Below are positions 33,614 to 41,724 of a DNA stretch of 64,000 bases, in pieces. Location: assembly GCF_039530285.1 (NCBI RefSeq), contig NZ_BAAAOK010000009.1, forward strand, positions 1-64,000. The letters run 5' to 3'. The position numbers were made by a program, and so were the translations under genes. Position 1 is the stretch's first letter. Every line of letters begins with the position of its first letter. The notes under the pieces are model-generated. The model searched no databases and was not told the DNA's origin. It saw only the letters and a program-made list of their open reading frames with translations. Origin of the DNA: Actinomadura_C alba (GTDB lineage Bacteria > Actinomycetota > Actinomycetes > Streptosporangiales > Streptosporangiaceae).

Positions 33614-34835
33614 GGCCGTACCTCGTTCGGATGTCCTGGAAGGCGGTGTAGTTGGCGATCACATCGAGCCTGCCGGGGGGCACCGCCATCACGGCCTGTT
33701 CGATGTCGTCGATGACGACGAAGTCGACGGCGGCGGCCTCGAGGCGAGCCGCGAGGTCGAGGCGGCGCTCTCCGGTCGCCCAGACCGGGCGGCCGCGCAA
33801 GACCCGGTAGTCGACGTCCCACAGCCACGAGGTGTCGCGGCCGTCCGGGCCCTGCGCGTTGATCGACAACGCCACCGGCCCCGGTGCGGGCTCCAGCACG
33901 TCGAACGACTCCAGCCAGCCGGCGGGGTTCTTCGAGAGCAGCAGCCGGATCTGGCGGCCCTGGTACTCAACTGTGGTGTAGCGACCGGCGACCGACTTCA
34001 CCTGGCCGAGGAGCGGCATCGCCGCATCGGGCTGGATGCCGAACTGTGCGACCACCGCAAGTGCCATCGCCCCGTTGGACCGGTTCGCCCGGCCCGGGAG
34101 CTGCAGCGACAGATCGTACGTCCGGCCGCCCGGAGCGGTGACCCGGCCGCCGTGCAGGATCCAGTCGGGCTTGGGCCTGGCGAACGGGCACTCACGGCAG
34201 GCCCACGCCGCACCGTCACGGTCGAGCGGCCCGCCGCACTCGGGGCAGCACCAGGAGTCATCACGCCAGTGCTGGCCGGCGGCCACCCACGTGACGCTCT
34301 TGGCGGTCGACGCTCCCCAGGTGACCAGCGGGTCGTCGCAGTTGGCCACGACATGAGTGTCGACACCCTCGAGGGCCTTGCGCCACTTGCCCGCGAGCTG
34401 CCAGATCTCGCCCGCGCGGTCCATCTGGTCGCGGCTCAGGTTCATCAGCAGAACGACGTTGGCGCCGGTCTCCCGGAGCACCATCGGAACGTATTTCTCG
34501 TCACATTCGAGCACGCCGTACCTCGCGCCCGGCGCGGCCGCCAACGCGGAAACGTGCCCGGTCGGCATGTTGGCGCCGAACGCGTTGGTCGCCACCTCGC
34601 CGAGCCCGCTCATCGCCGAGGCGATCAGCCGGGTCGTCGTCGTCTTGCCGTTGGTGGCGCTGACGAGGACGAGATTGCGGTCGCGGGCCAGGCGGGTGAG
34701 CAGCTCAGGGTCGAGGGCGAGCCCGATCCGCCCGCCGATCACCGAACCGTCGCCACGCCCGGCCAGCCGCGACATTCGTGAAGCCGTACGACCAAGCGCA
34801 ACCGCGAGTTGCGCGCGCAGCGGAAGATCGCTCAT
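33603..34835 (-). CDS. murT: lipid II isoglutaminyl synthase, Mur-ligase subunit MurT
   Basis: A 410-residue Mur-ligase-like protein with the ATP loop VLVSATNGKTTTTRLIASAM, the aspartate region NLSRDQMDRAGEI and an inserted C4 zinc ribbon (CCPECGG and CRECPF) that is specific to MurT. The C-terminal DUF1727 domain follows. With GatD it converts D-isoglutamate to D-isoglutamine in lipid II. The ATG at 34835 has GGGAG upstream; the frame starts earlier at 34877 without support. Confidence 0.95.
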   Translation of the reverse strand: MSDLPLRAQLAVALGRTASRMSRLAGRGDGSVIGGRIGLALDPELLTRLARDRNLVLVSATNGKTTTTRLIASAMSGLGEVATNAFGANMPTGHVSALAAAPGARYGVLECDEKYVPMVLRETGANVVLLMNLSRDQMDRAGEIWQLAGKWRKALEGVDTHVVANCDDPLVTWGASTAKSVTWVAAGQHWRDDSWCCPECGGPLDRDGAAWACRECPFARPKPDWILHGGRVTAPGGRTYDLSLQLPGRANRSNGAMALAVVAQFGIQPDAAMPLLGQVKSVAGRYTTVEYQGRQIRLLLSKNPAGWLESFDVLEPAPGPVALSINAQGPDGRDTSWLWDVDYRVLRGRPVWATGERRLDLAARLEAAAVDFVVIDDIEQAVMAVPPGRLDVIANYTAFQDIRTRYGRAL

Positions 34836-34939
34836 GTGCTCCCGATCTTTGTCTGGATGCCGTCTGAGGGGTGGCACTCAGATACGGCGATAGGCCGACT
34901 CTAGTCGCTGGCCGTGCCGCTTCGCGGCAATGGCGGCAA

Positions 34940-35590
34940 TCATCCGAATGCTCCGGCGCAGGCGAACGGACGGTCCGCCGGCGCGCGCCGGGCCGCCGCC
35001 TCCGCGGCCCGGAAGACGCCGGCGAAGCGATCGTTCGGCGGGATCACCAGCGCCCGGGCATGGCCACCACGGATCAACGCCGCGTTGACGAACGTACGGC
35101 GGGCGGTCCAGACGTAGAGCAGGCTGCGGCCGTACCGGTCGTGCCGCTCATGGTCGGCGATGACATAGAGCACCGCGCCCGGACGAACCAGGCGGGACAG
35201 CGCGCTGCGCGCCGCGCGCCCCGCGCAGCCCGGCCCGTCCGGCGCGACCGGTGGCCCGGCGCGGGGAAGCTCGGGCGCGTCGACGCCGAGCAGGCGTACG
35301 GAGATCGACCGGCCACCGACCCGAACGACCAGCGTGTCGCCGTCCACCACCCGCACCGCGCGTACTCGTACGGCGTCCGCGGATGGCGCGATCCTTGATC
35401 CACGGGTCGCGTCACCGCGTTGAAGCGGTACGCTGCGCCCGTGCGCACGGGCGTCCCGCCCGGCTTGAGCATCGGGTGCCGGCTCATCCGCCGTGCGCAG
35501 CGCCACCCATAAGAGGGCCACCGGTACCAGCGCCACGAACACGAGGGCGACGAGTACAAGGAGCGCCTTGACCCGCAACCGACCACTCAC
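34940..35590 (-). CDS. membrane-anchored thermonuclease (SNase)-like protein
   Basis: A 216-residue protein: an N-terminal signal anchor (VKALLVLVALVFVALVPVAL), a linker and an SNase domain. Conserved parts: RVVDGDTLVVRVGGRSISVR, then LLGVDAPELP (catalytic Asp and the ligands) and DRYGRSLLYVW; the arginine and glutamate of the active site are plausible but the latter is in a degenerate context. GTG 35590 with GAGGG upstream is chosen; the reading frame extends to 35860 without a signal sequence. Confidence 0.75.
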   Translation of the reverse strand: MSGRLRVKALLVLVALVFVALVPVALLWVALRTADEPAPDAQAGRDARAHGRSVPLQRGDATRGSRIAPSADAVRVRAVRVVDGDTLVVRVGGRSISVRLLGVDAPELPRAGPPVAPDGPGCAGRAARSALSRLVRPGAVLYVIADHERHDRYGRSLLYVWTARRTFVNAALIRGGHARALVIPPNDRFAGVFRAAEAAARRAPADRPFACAGAFG

Positions 35591-35786
35591 CCGCGTACCC
35601 TCGCACGGAGCACCGACAGTCCCAGGTGAGCCCGCCGACGCGTCGGTTCGCTGGGCGCGCGGGGTCCGCGACAATGCCAGGATCGGACAGCGAAGAGATT
35701 TGCCGGACAATCTGAACAGCAACCCCAAAACACACGCGACGCAGTAGTTTGTCAGGAAAAGCGGCGACAAGGCGAGGTCTGAGAAC

Positions 35787-37826
35787 ATGCAGTGCCCGAC
35801 GTGCGGTAAGAACACGCCTGGGACGCTGAGCAGATGCGTTCGTTGCGATGCCCCGGTCACTCAGCGGCCCGCGGATGCTCCGGCACAGGAGCAGCCGACG
35901 CAGGCAGGCCCGTCTTCTGACGGCGCGCCGCCCGCGGGGCCGGCGCAGTCCGAGCCGTCCGGTGAGGCATGGCACCCGGCACCGTTGACCGAAACGGCCC
36001 ACGGCGGGCCGGGCGGCCCGGCGGGCACCGGCGGGAGCGGCCCGCAGCCGTGGACGTCGGATTCCGCCGCGATCGACCGGTGGGCCTCGGAGTCTCCGCT
36101 GACCGGCGGTTCGCAGCCCTGGACTCCGTCCACGGAGGCGCAGCCGACGCCCTCGGGCACCCCGGCGCACGGCTCGCCCGAGCCGTGGCCGCAGCCTCCG
36201 GGTCCGGGACCGGCCTCGGGGAACGCGCCCGGCGCTTCTCCCGAACGGCAATGGTCACCGTCCCAGGAACCGGCCCCGGCGAACGCGCCCGCCGCCGAGG
36301 CATGGTCGCCCGGCGGGCCGAGCACGCAGTCGTGGACCCCTCAGTTCGAGTCGGCTCCCGCTCCCGCACCCAATGGCACCGGGCCGTGGGCCACGGCCGA
36401 GCCGCTGCCCGAGCCCCTCTCCGGTCAGGTGTCGTCCGCGTCGGCCGGCGGTCCACCGGCCATGGAGGCCGACCCGTGGTACTCGACGCCACCGCCTTCG
36501 GCGACGCGCCCCTCCGCGGACAACGGAGCCCACGGCACCCCGCAGGCGTGGGGGCCCGAACCCGAGCCGACGCCGTCCTGGTCCCAGAGCCCCGAGCCCT
36601 CGCCGTCCTGGTCCCAGAACCCCGAACCCTCTCCGTCCTGGGCGTCGGAGCCCGACGCGACACAGGCATGGTCCGTCCAGCAACCGGCCCAGCAGCCGAC
36701 CGCGCAGCAACCACCGGCCGAGCCGTCGGATGCCACACAGGCCTGGTCCTCGCAGTACCCCGCCGGACAAGGCCCGCCGGCGCAGTCCCCGCAGTCCCCG
36801 GCGGCACAGTCGCCGGCGGCACAGTCCTGGACGCCGGACGCCAACGCCACGCAGGCATGGAGCGCCCAGCCGGCGCCGGACGGCCCCGGCTCTTGGTCCG
36901 GTGCCGGGGATCAGCAGGGGACGGGTCCGACCGAGTCCATCGTCCCGGACTCGTGGTTCGCCGGCCCCCGGGAGGCCCCGCCGCCACCCGAGGCCCCTGA
37001 ACGCTGGACGCCGCAGCCCGAGCCGATGAACCAGGATCCGTGGGGCCATCAGCCCGAGCCGATGAACCAGGATCCGTGGGGCCGGCAGCCCCAGGCCGAC
37101 GGAGCGCCGGCGTGGGGAGCGCAGACGCCCGGCGGCATGGCTCCCATGCCACATCACGACACGGCGATGCTCGCCCCGGGCTACCCACCGCACGACGGGC
37201 CCGGTCATCCCCAGGAGGGGCATCGAGATCGGGCGAGCAGGCCGCTCATCTTCGCGGTGGCCGGCCTCGTGGCGGTGGCCCTGGTCGCGGTGGCCTTCGT
37301 GATGTGGCCGAGCGGCGACAAGGACCCCGAGGGGCAGCGCACTCCGGCGGCCGTGCAGTCGACCGCGAAGGCCGCCGACCCGGCCGCCCGGCAACAGGCC
37401 ACGGCGGTCAACTCGCTGCTGAACCAGAGTGCGGTGAGCCGGGGCGAACTCGGGCGCGCTCTCGCATCGGCGAAGAGGTGCAAAGGGCTTCCGGCGGCCA
37501 TCGGCGGCATGCAGCGCGTCGCGCAACAGCGGCAGCAGCAGGTCGCCCGAGCACAGGCGCTGAAGGTCAACGCCCTGGCCAACGGCACCCAGTTGCGCGC
37601 CCACCTGGCCAAGTCGATTCAGCTGTCACTCGATGTCGACCGCGCCTACCTCGGCTGGGCCCAGCGCGCCCAGGGCTGCAAGGGCAGGCCCAAGGCGGAC
37701 GCCAACTACCAGCGCGGCGGCCAGCTCTCGAACCAGGCCACCATCTCCAAGCAGCGCTTCGCCGCGCTGTGGTCACCGGTGGCGAAGGAGCAGCGCCTGC
37801 GCCCGCGCACGGCCAACCAGTTCTGA
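35787..37826 (+). CDS. zinc-ribbon, proline-rich single-pass membrane protein
   Basis: A 679-residue protein. Residues 1-25 form a zinc ribbon (MQCPTCGKNTPGTLSRCVRC). Residues about 30-470 are Pro/Gln/Ser/Trp-rich and carry repeats: EPSPSWSQ units, DATQAWS units at least three times, and EPMNQDPWG twice in tandem. A membrane helix follows at about 483-506 (PLIFAVAGLVAVALVAVAFV), then a ~170-residue helical outer domain with one Cys pair. The repeats differ at DNA level except the EPMNQDPWG pair. No function known; the layout suggests a scaffold or signalling adaptor. Confidence 0.75.
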   Translation: MQCPTCGKNTPGTLSRCVRCDAPVTQRPADAPAQEQPTQAGPSSDGAPPAGPAQSEPSGEAWHPAPLTETAHGGPGGPAGTGGSGPQPWTSDSAAIDRWASESPLTGGSQPWTPSTEAQPTPSGTPAHGSPEPWPQPPGPGPASGNAPGASPERQWSPSQEPAPANAPAAEAWSPGGPSTQSWTPQFESAPAPAPNGTGPWATAEPLPEPLSGQVSSASAGGPPAMEADPWYSTPPPSATRPSADNGAHGTPQAWGPEPEPTPSWSQSPEPSPSWSQNPEPSPSWASEPDATQAWSVQQPAQQPTAQQPPAEPSDATQAWSSQYPAGQGPPAQSPQSPAAQSPAAQSWTPDANATQAWSAQPAPDGPGSWSGAGDQQGTGPTESIVPDSWFAGPREAPPPPEAPERWTPQPEPMNQDPWGHQPEPMNQDPWGRQPQADGAPAWGAQTPGGMAPMPHHDTAMLAPGYPPHDGPGHPQEGHRDRASRPLIFAVAGLVAVALVAVAFVMWPSGDKDPEGQRTPAAVQSTAKAADPAARQQATAVNSLLNQSAVSRGELGRALASAKRCKGLPAAIGGMQRVAQQRQQQVARAQALKVNALANGTQLRAHLAKSIQLSLDVDRAYLGWAQRAQGCKGRPKADANYQRGGQLSNQATISKQRFAALWSPVAKEQRLRPRTANQF

Positions 37827-37836
37827 GCACCGCGGG

Positions 37837-38151
37837 TCAGGCGCGCAGATGGACGCCGAGCTGTCGTACGGCCTCGGCCAGCACGCCGACCGCGGTGACG
37901 CGCGACGCGAGCCGCCTCAGCGCGTCCGCGAGCCGCCCGTCATCGCGGTCGCGCTGGCCGGCCTCCTCGCGGATGTCCGCGAGATCCCGTCGTGCCTTCA
38001 CCGGTTCCGCGAGCGAACCCGCATGCCGGCCGAGCAGCCGCTCGAGCCGGTCCAGCGCGTCGACGACCTCGGGAGAGGTTCCACCGAGGCGTGCCATCCG
38101 GCCTGGAACACCGGCTTCCACTATGTTCAGCCCTGGGCTTTCGCCTGCCAT
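37837..38151 (-). CDS. small helical protein (DUF5955-like)
   Basis: A 104-residue, mostly helical protein (LRRLERLLGRHAGSLAEP-like first helices, then ARRDLADIREEAGQRD and LADALRRLASRVTAVGVLAE). Its pattern resembles small DUF5955-type proteins of actinomycetes, sometimes encoded near effector-associated domains. The assignment is by recall. It is convergent with the zinc-ribbon protein gene, 10 bp apart. Confidence 0.5.
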   Translation of the reverse strand: MAGESPGLNIVEAGVPGRMARLGGTSPEVVDALDRLERLLGRHAGSLAEPVKARRDLADIREEAGQRDRDDGRLADALRRLASRVTAVGVLAEAVRQLGVHLRA

Positions 38152-38537
38152 GGCGGCGCCTCCAACGGAACAGGAAACGTCACATCAAAATTGATCGATG
38201 AAGGTCGACAGAGAGCCGCGAAGACGATTGCCGGGCGGCCCGAAGACGCACGAAAGGAAAGCCGCCGGATGAGGCGGAACATTCTCACAGCCCGCCGTCT
38301 CGATCCGCGGACACGGCCCGCAGAGACGGCTGGACCGCAGGTGAGAGCTGTGAGACCTCGTCATCGAATCCCCCTGGGGATACCGAATCTCATACCGAAG
38401 CGCCTGTCTTCCCCAAATCATACGCCCGGCTGAAGTGCCGTATCGGAGAACTCTTGCTAAGGCTTCGAGCCGCTCGAGGTAAACAGCCGTCCATAATCCG
38501 GCGGGCAGCGAAGCCGGTAACACGGGAATGAGATTGT
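38152..38537. other. intergenic region between the small gene and the HerA gene
   Basis: About 385 bp with no supported gene; the overlapping minus-strand frame shows no motif. Locally AT-richer stretches (38160-38220, 38360-38460) may hold a promoter for the small minus-strand gene. No repeat or hairpin stands out. Confidence 0.35.
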
Positions 38538-41453
38538 TCATGTTTCGGAAAACTGCGGTGCCTCGTCGGAATCGACGAAGCGTGCGGGCCAGCTGAGCAC
38601 GGGTTCGAGCCACGAGCCGACCCGCATCGTCTCGGCGACATGGATCAGTTGCTCGTCGACGTCCAGCCCGATCGCCACCACCGCCACGTCCGCCGCGAAT
38701 CCCTCGTGGTCGTCGTCACCGGCGATGGCCGTCCGGGCGAGCGGCCGATTGTGCTCCAGTTCGGGCGAGAGCGGGTGCCGCCGAAGCGCCCACAGCCGGT
38801 GGCCGAGCTTCGCGTCCGGCTGTTGCTTCATGCCGGGCAGCGCGTAGTCCATCGGCGGTGCCAGGGCGTGCTTGTCGGGGGCGCTGCCGCCGTACGGGAA
38901 GAGGCGGTCCATCTCGTGGAGCCACCGCACCTGCGGAATGACCCAGGTGCCGCCGGGCAGGGAACCCGCCAGGCCGTACGTTCCACCGAGCATCTGCTGA
39001 CCGACCGAGGCGACGGTCGCGATGAGGTCCTCGGGCCGGTAGGCGACCCGCAACGCCCGCGCCCGCCGGGTCACACACCGCTCCAGCACGGTGGCGAGCA
39101 CGCATTCGCGGAGCCGCGGGGTCAGCCGGGACCACCCGCGGCCGAGTTCGGACGGCACGGCCGGCAGCGGGCGGTTGACCACGTGCGCCAGCACCAGGAC
39201 GTCGGCCCACACCCTCAGCCAGGCCCACTCGTACGCCCCGGCAAGCAGGTCGGCCTCCCGCAGCTCGTACAGCGTGCAGGCCCGTCCGGACCGGCACTCG
39301 CAGCCGCAGGCGGCGGAGCGGCGGCCGTCGATGGGCGGCGGCGGGCCGGTCCTCGTCTGCTCTCGCCCCTCTCCGAGCGGGATGAGAACGCGGAGCGGGC
39401 GGTCCATCCCGTCCGCGAACACCGCCGCGACACCGGGTCGCAGTGACACGACCTCGCGGGACTGGTCTTCGTCGAGGTTCATCGCCGCCCCGACCTGATG
39501 GCGGTCGTCGAACGCGGGGAGCCGATGCACGACCTTGAGGGCGGTGTTCTTGATGACGTCCGGTACGAGCTTGGCCGGGATCTGCTCGGCGACGACGATG
39601 CCCTCGCCGTACGCCCGGATCTCGGCGAGCATCCCGGCGAACAGCTCGACGGCGTGCGCGCTCGCCCGCTCCGACCCCCGGTTGCGCAACAGGCGGTGCG
39701 CCTCCTCGATGACGATGACGTGCCGCAGACCTCCGGGCGGCTTCACCGCGCCCTCGCGCTTGGCCCGCATCCGCAGATGCTCGACGATCCGGATGATCAG
39801 CGTGCCCATGAGGAACGCCTTGTCCTCGTCGTTGGCGACGTCCTCGATGGCGAGAACGACGTTGTCGCGAAGCAGTCCGCCGATGTCGGCGGCGTGACCG
39901 CCCTCGAAGAACCGGCCGGCTGAGCCGATGCGCAGCGACCGCAGCCGTACGTCCACGAAGCCCTTCATGTCGGCCATCAGCTCCCGGCCGTAGCCGACGT
40001 CGTCGACCACCTGCAACGCGGCGTACTGGAGCTGCTCCAGCGTGGGCACCGAGGGTTCGACGAGCGACCCGGGCACACCCGCGCCGGTGACGACGTCCCA
40101 GCCGTTGGCCTCGTAGACGCGCTGGAGCGCCTGGGACATGATCTGCGGAAACGGCTCCTCGGCGTCGAACGCGGCCTGGAAGAGGGCTCGGACCATGTCG
40201 ATGTGCGCCTGGACCGGGTAGCCGGGCTCGGGGGCGAGCGGGTTCACCGAGACCGGAACGGCACTCGGGTCGGACGGGTTGATCACTGTGACCGGCGCGC
40301 CGAGATCCTCGATGCGGCCCGCCATCGCGGCGTACTCCGACTTCGCCGGCTCGATCGCGAGCCAGGGGATACCCGCGCGTGTCAGCTGTTCGAGCAGGTG
40401 GCGTACGGTCTGGGACTTGCCCGCGCCGGTGGCGCCGGTCACGAACACGTGCCGGTTGATGGTGGATCGGGGCACCGTGAACGTGCCGACCTGGCGGTCC
40501 TGCCCATCGAGGATGGTGCCGAGGGAGATCTGCGCGGAGGAGTCTCCTGCGGTCTCGGAGGTGACGTCGAAGTAGCCGGCCTCGAGCACCCGTAGCCCGG
40601 GTACCTCCAGTCGCGGCAGCCCGGCGAGGGCCGCGAGGGCGCCGGCCGTGGCCACGAACGGAAACTGGAACTCGTTCTCGGCCAGCGCGGACCTCTGCTG
40701 GGCGGTCGCCGGCAGCGCGACCGGGCTCAGCAGCTCGTCGAAGCGCAGGGAACCCTGACCCGACCGCAGCCGGTACGGATGGTGACTCACCTCCATGGAG
40801 CCGACGAGCACCGGAGCGATCTGTCCCAGCTCTGTCTCGCTGGCGGCCCCCGCGAGGACGCGCACGTTCCACAGCCCCGCCTCCCGGAAGGCGTCGAGCT
40901 CGGCGAGCCGCTGATCGGTGCGCTCGGTGACGAGCCGCCCCTGCTCCTCTTCCCTTCGCCGCTGCATCTGCAGGTCGTACTGCAGATCGTGGATCTCTTC
41001 ATCGATCATGCGCTCGTCGCAGGGATCGGCGACCACGAACCAGCCGAACGGCCGCCCCATCAGGCTGACGAGCGTCGACTCGAACAGGCCGGGCCGGTCG
41101 CGATCGCCGCGATGCTGGACGAGGCGGGGCGCGAGCCTGCCCGGGCAGCGCGTCCACACCATGTGCTCGGCCTGGTGCAGCCACTCGTCTCCGATCGCCA
41201 CACCACGCGCGCCGTTCGGGAAGAGCAGTCCCTGCTGCTCGGTGTCGCCCGGTGCGGGCGGACCCGCGTTGGTGATGAGCTCGAGCGGCGCGCCGCCGCC
41301 CCTCGACAGCCAGCCGACGACGAACGGGCGTCCCTGCTGCGCCGCGGACAGCGCCGCGGGAAGCACTGTGACGAAGTCCCACTCGGCGGAGGAGATCCGC
41401 TCGGGGGCGGGAATCGCCTGGATGCGGTACCACGGCCCGGCAAGCGCGGTCAC
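38538..41453 (-). CDS. HerA/DUF87-type AAA ATPase
   Basis: A 971-residue ATPase. The N-terminal ~330 residues hold a beta-rich domain and a coiled coil (YDLQMQRRREEEQGRLVTER). The motor follows: Walker A VTGATGAGKSQTVRHLLEQL near residue 345, Walker B HVIVIEEAHRLL, a sensor stretch EGIVVAEQIPAKLVPDVIKN and ALKVVHRLPAFDDRHQVGAA, all typical of HerA/VirB4-like hexameric pumps. The last ~250 residues are unique and include a cysteine cluster CGCECRSGRAC. The GTG at 41453 has GGAAGGAG upstream. It follows the pseudo-ATPase-like gene at 41725 and should form a complex with it. Confidence 0.8.
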   Translation of the reverse strand: MTALAGPWYRIQAIPAPERISSAEWDFVTVLPAALSAAQQGRPFVVGWLSRGGGAPLELITNAGPPAPGDTEQQGLLFPNGARGVAIGDEWLHQAEHMVWTRCPGRLAPRLVQHRGDRDRPGLFESTLVSLMGRPFGWFVVADPCDERMIDEEIHDLQYDLQMQRRREEEQGRLVTERTDQRLAELDAFREAGLWNVRVLAGAASETELGQIAPVLVGSMEVSHHPYRLRSGQGSLRFDELLSPVALPATAQQRSALAENEFQFPFVATAGALAALAGLPRLEVPGLRVLEAGYFDVTSETAGDSSAQISLGTILDGQDRQVGTFTVPRSTINRHVFVTGATGAGKSQTVRHLLEQLTRAGIPWLAIEPAKSEYAAMAGRIEDLGAPVTVINPSDPSAVPVSVNPLAPEPGYPVQAHIDMVRALFQAAFDAEEPFPQIMSQALQRVYEANGWDVVTGAGVPGSLVEPSVPTLEQLQYAALQVVDDVGYGRELMADMKGFVDVRLRSLRIGSAGRFFEGGHAADIGGLLRDNVVLAIEDVANDEDKAFLMGTLIIRIVEHLRMRAKREGAVKPPGGLRHVIVIEEAHRLLRNRGSERASAHAVELFAGMLAEIRAYGEGIVVAEQIPAKLVPDVIKNTALKVVHRLPAFDDRHQVGAAMNLDEDQSREVVSLRPGVAAVFADGMDRPLRVLIPLGEGREQTRTGPPPPIDGRRSAACGCECRSGRACTLYELREADLLAGAYEWAWLRVWADVLVLAHVVNRPLPAVPSELGRGWSRLTPRLRECVLATVLERCVTRRARALRVAYRPEDLIATVASVGQQMLGGTYGLAGSLPGGTWVIPQVRWLHEMDRLFPYGGSAPDKHALAPPMDYALPGMKQQPDAKLGHRLWALRRHPLSPELEHNRPLARTAIAGDDDHEGFAADVAVVAIGLDVDEQLIHVAETMRVGSWLEPVLSWPARFVDSDEAPQFSET

Positions 41454-41724
41454 GGAGGCTCCTTCCGGTCCGCGGTCACGGGACCGCGGGGCCGACTGTG
41501 TCGAGCCCGGCGTTCTCGGTACCGCGCTCACCGCAGCATCCTGACGCCTCGTTGGGCGCCCACGCCAGCGAGCGGTACGACTTGGCCGGTGCGGTCCAGC
41601 CCGCCGCCTTGGATGCGGTGGCCGGGTACATGTGGACGGGTGTCCCTGTACGGGATCTCAGTGGCGCCCGGAGTGGGGTCACGTCGCGCGAACGGCCGGG
41701 GCGGCGGCGAGATCAGCGGCGGGA
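41454..41724. other. gap between the HerA gene and its upstream partner
   Basis: A 271-bp gap, long for an operon in this genome. A 50-codon minus-strand frame (41476-41631) beginning MYPATASKAAGW could be a small gene but has only a weak ribosome binding site. No terminator hairpin is evident, so read-through is plausible. Confidence 0.3.
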
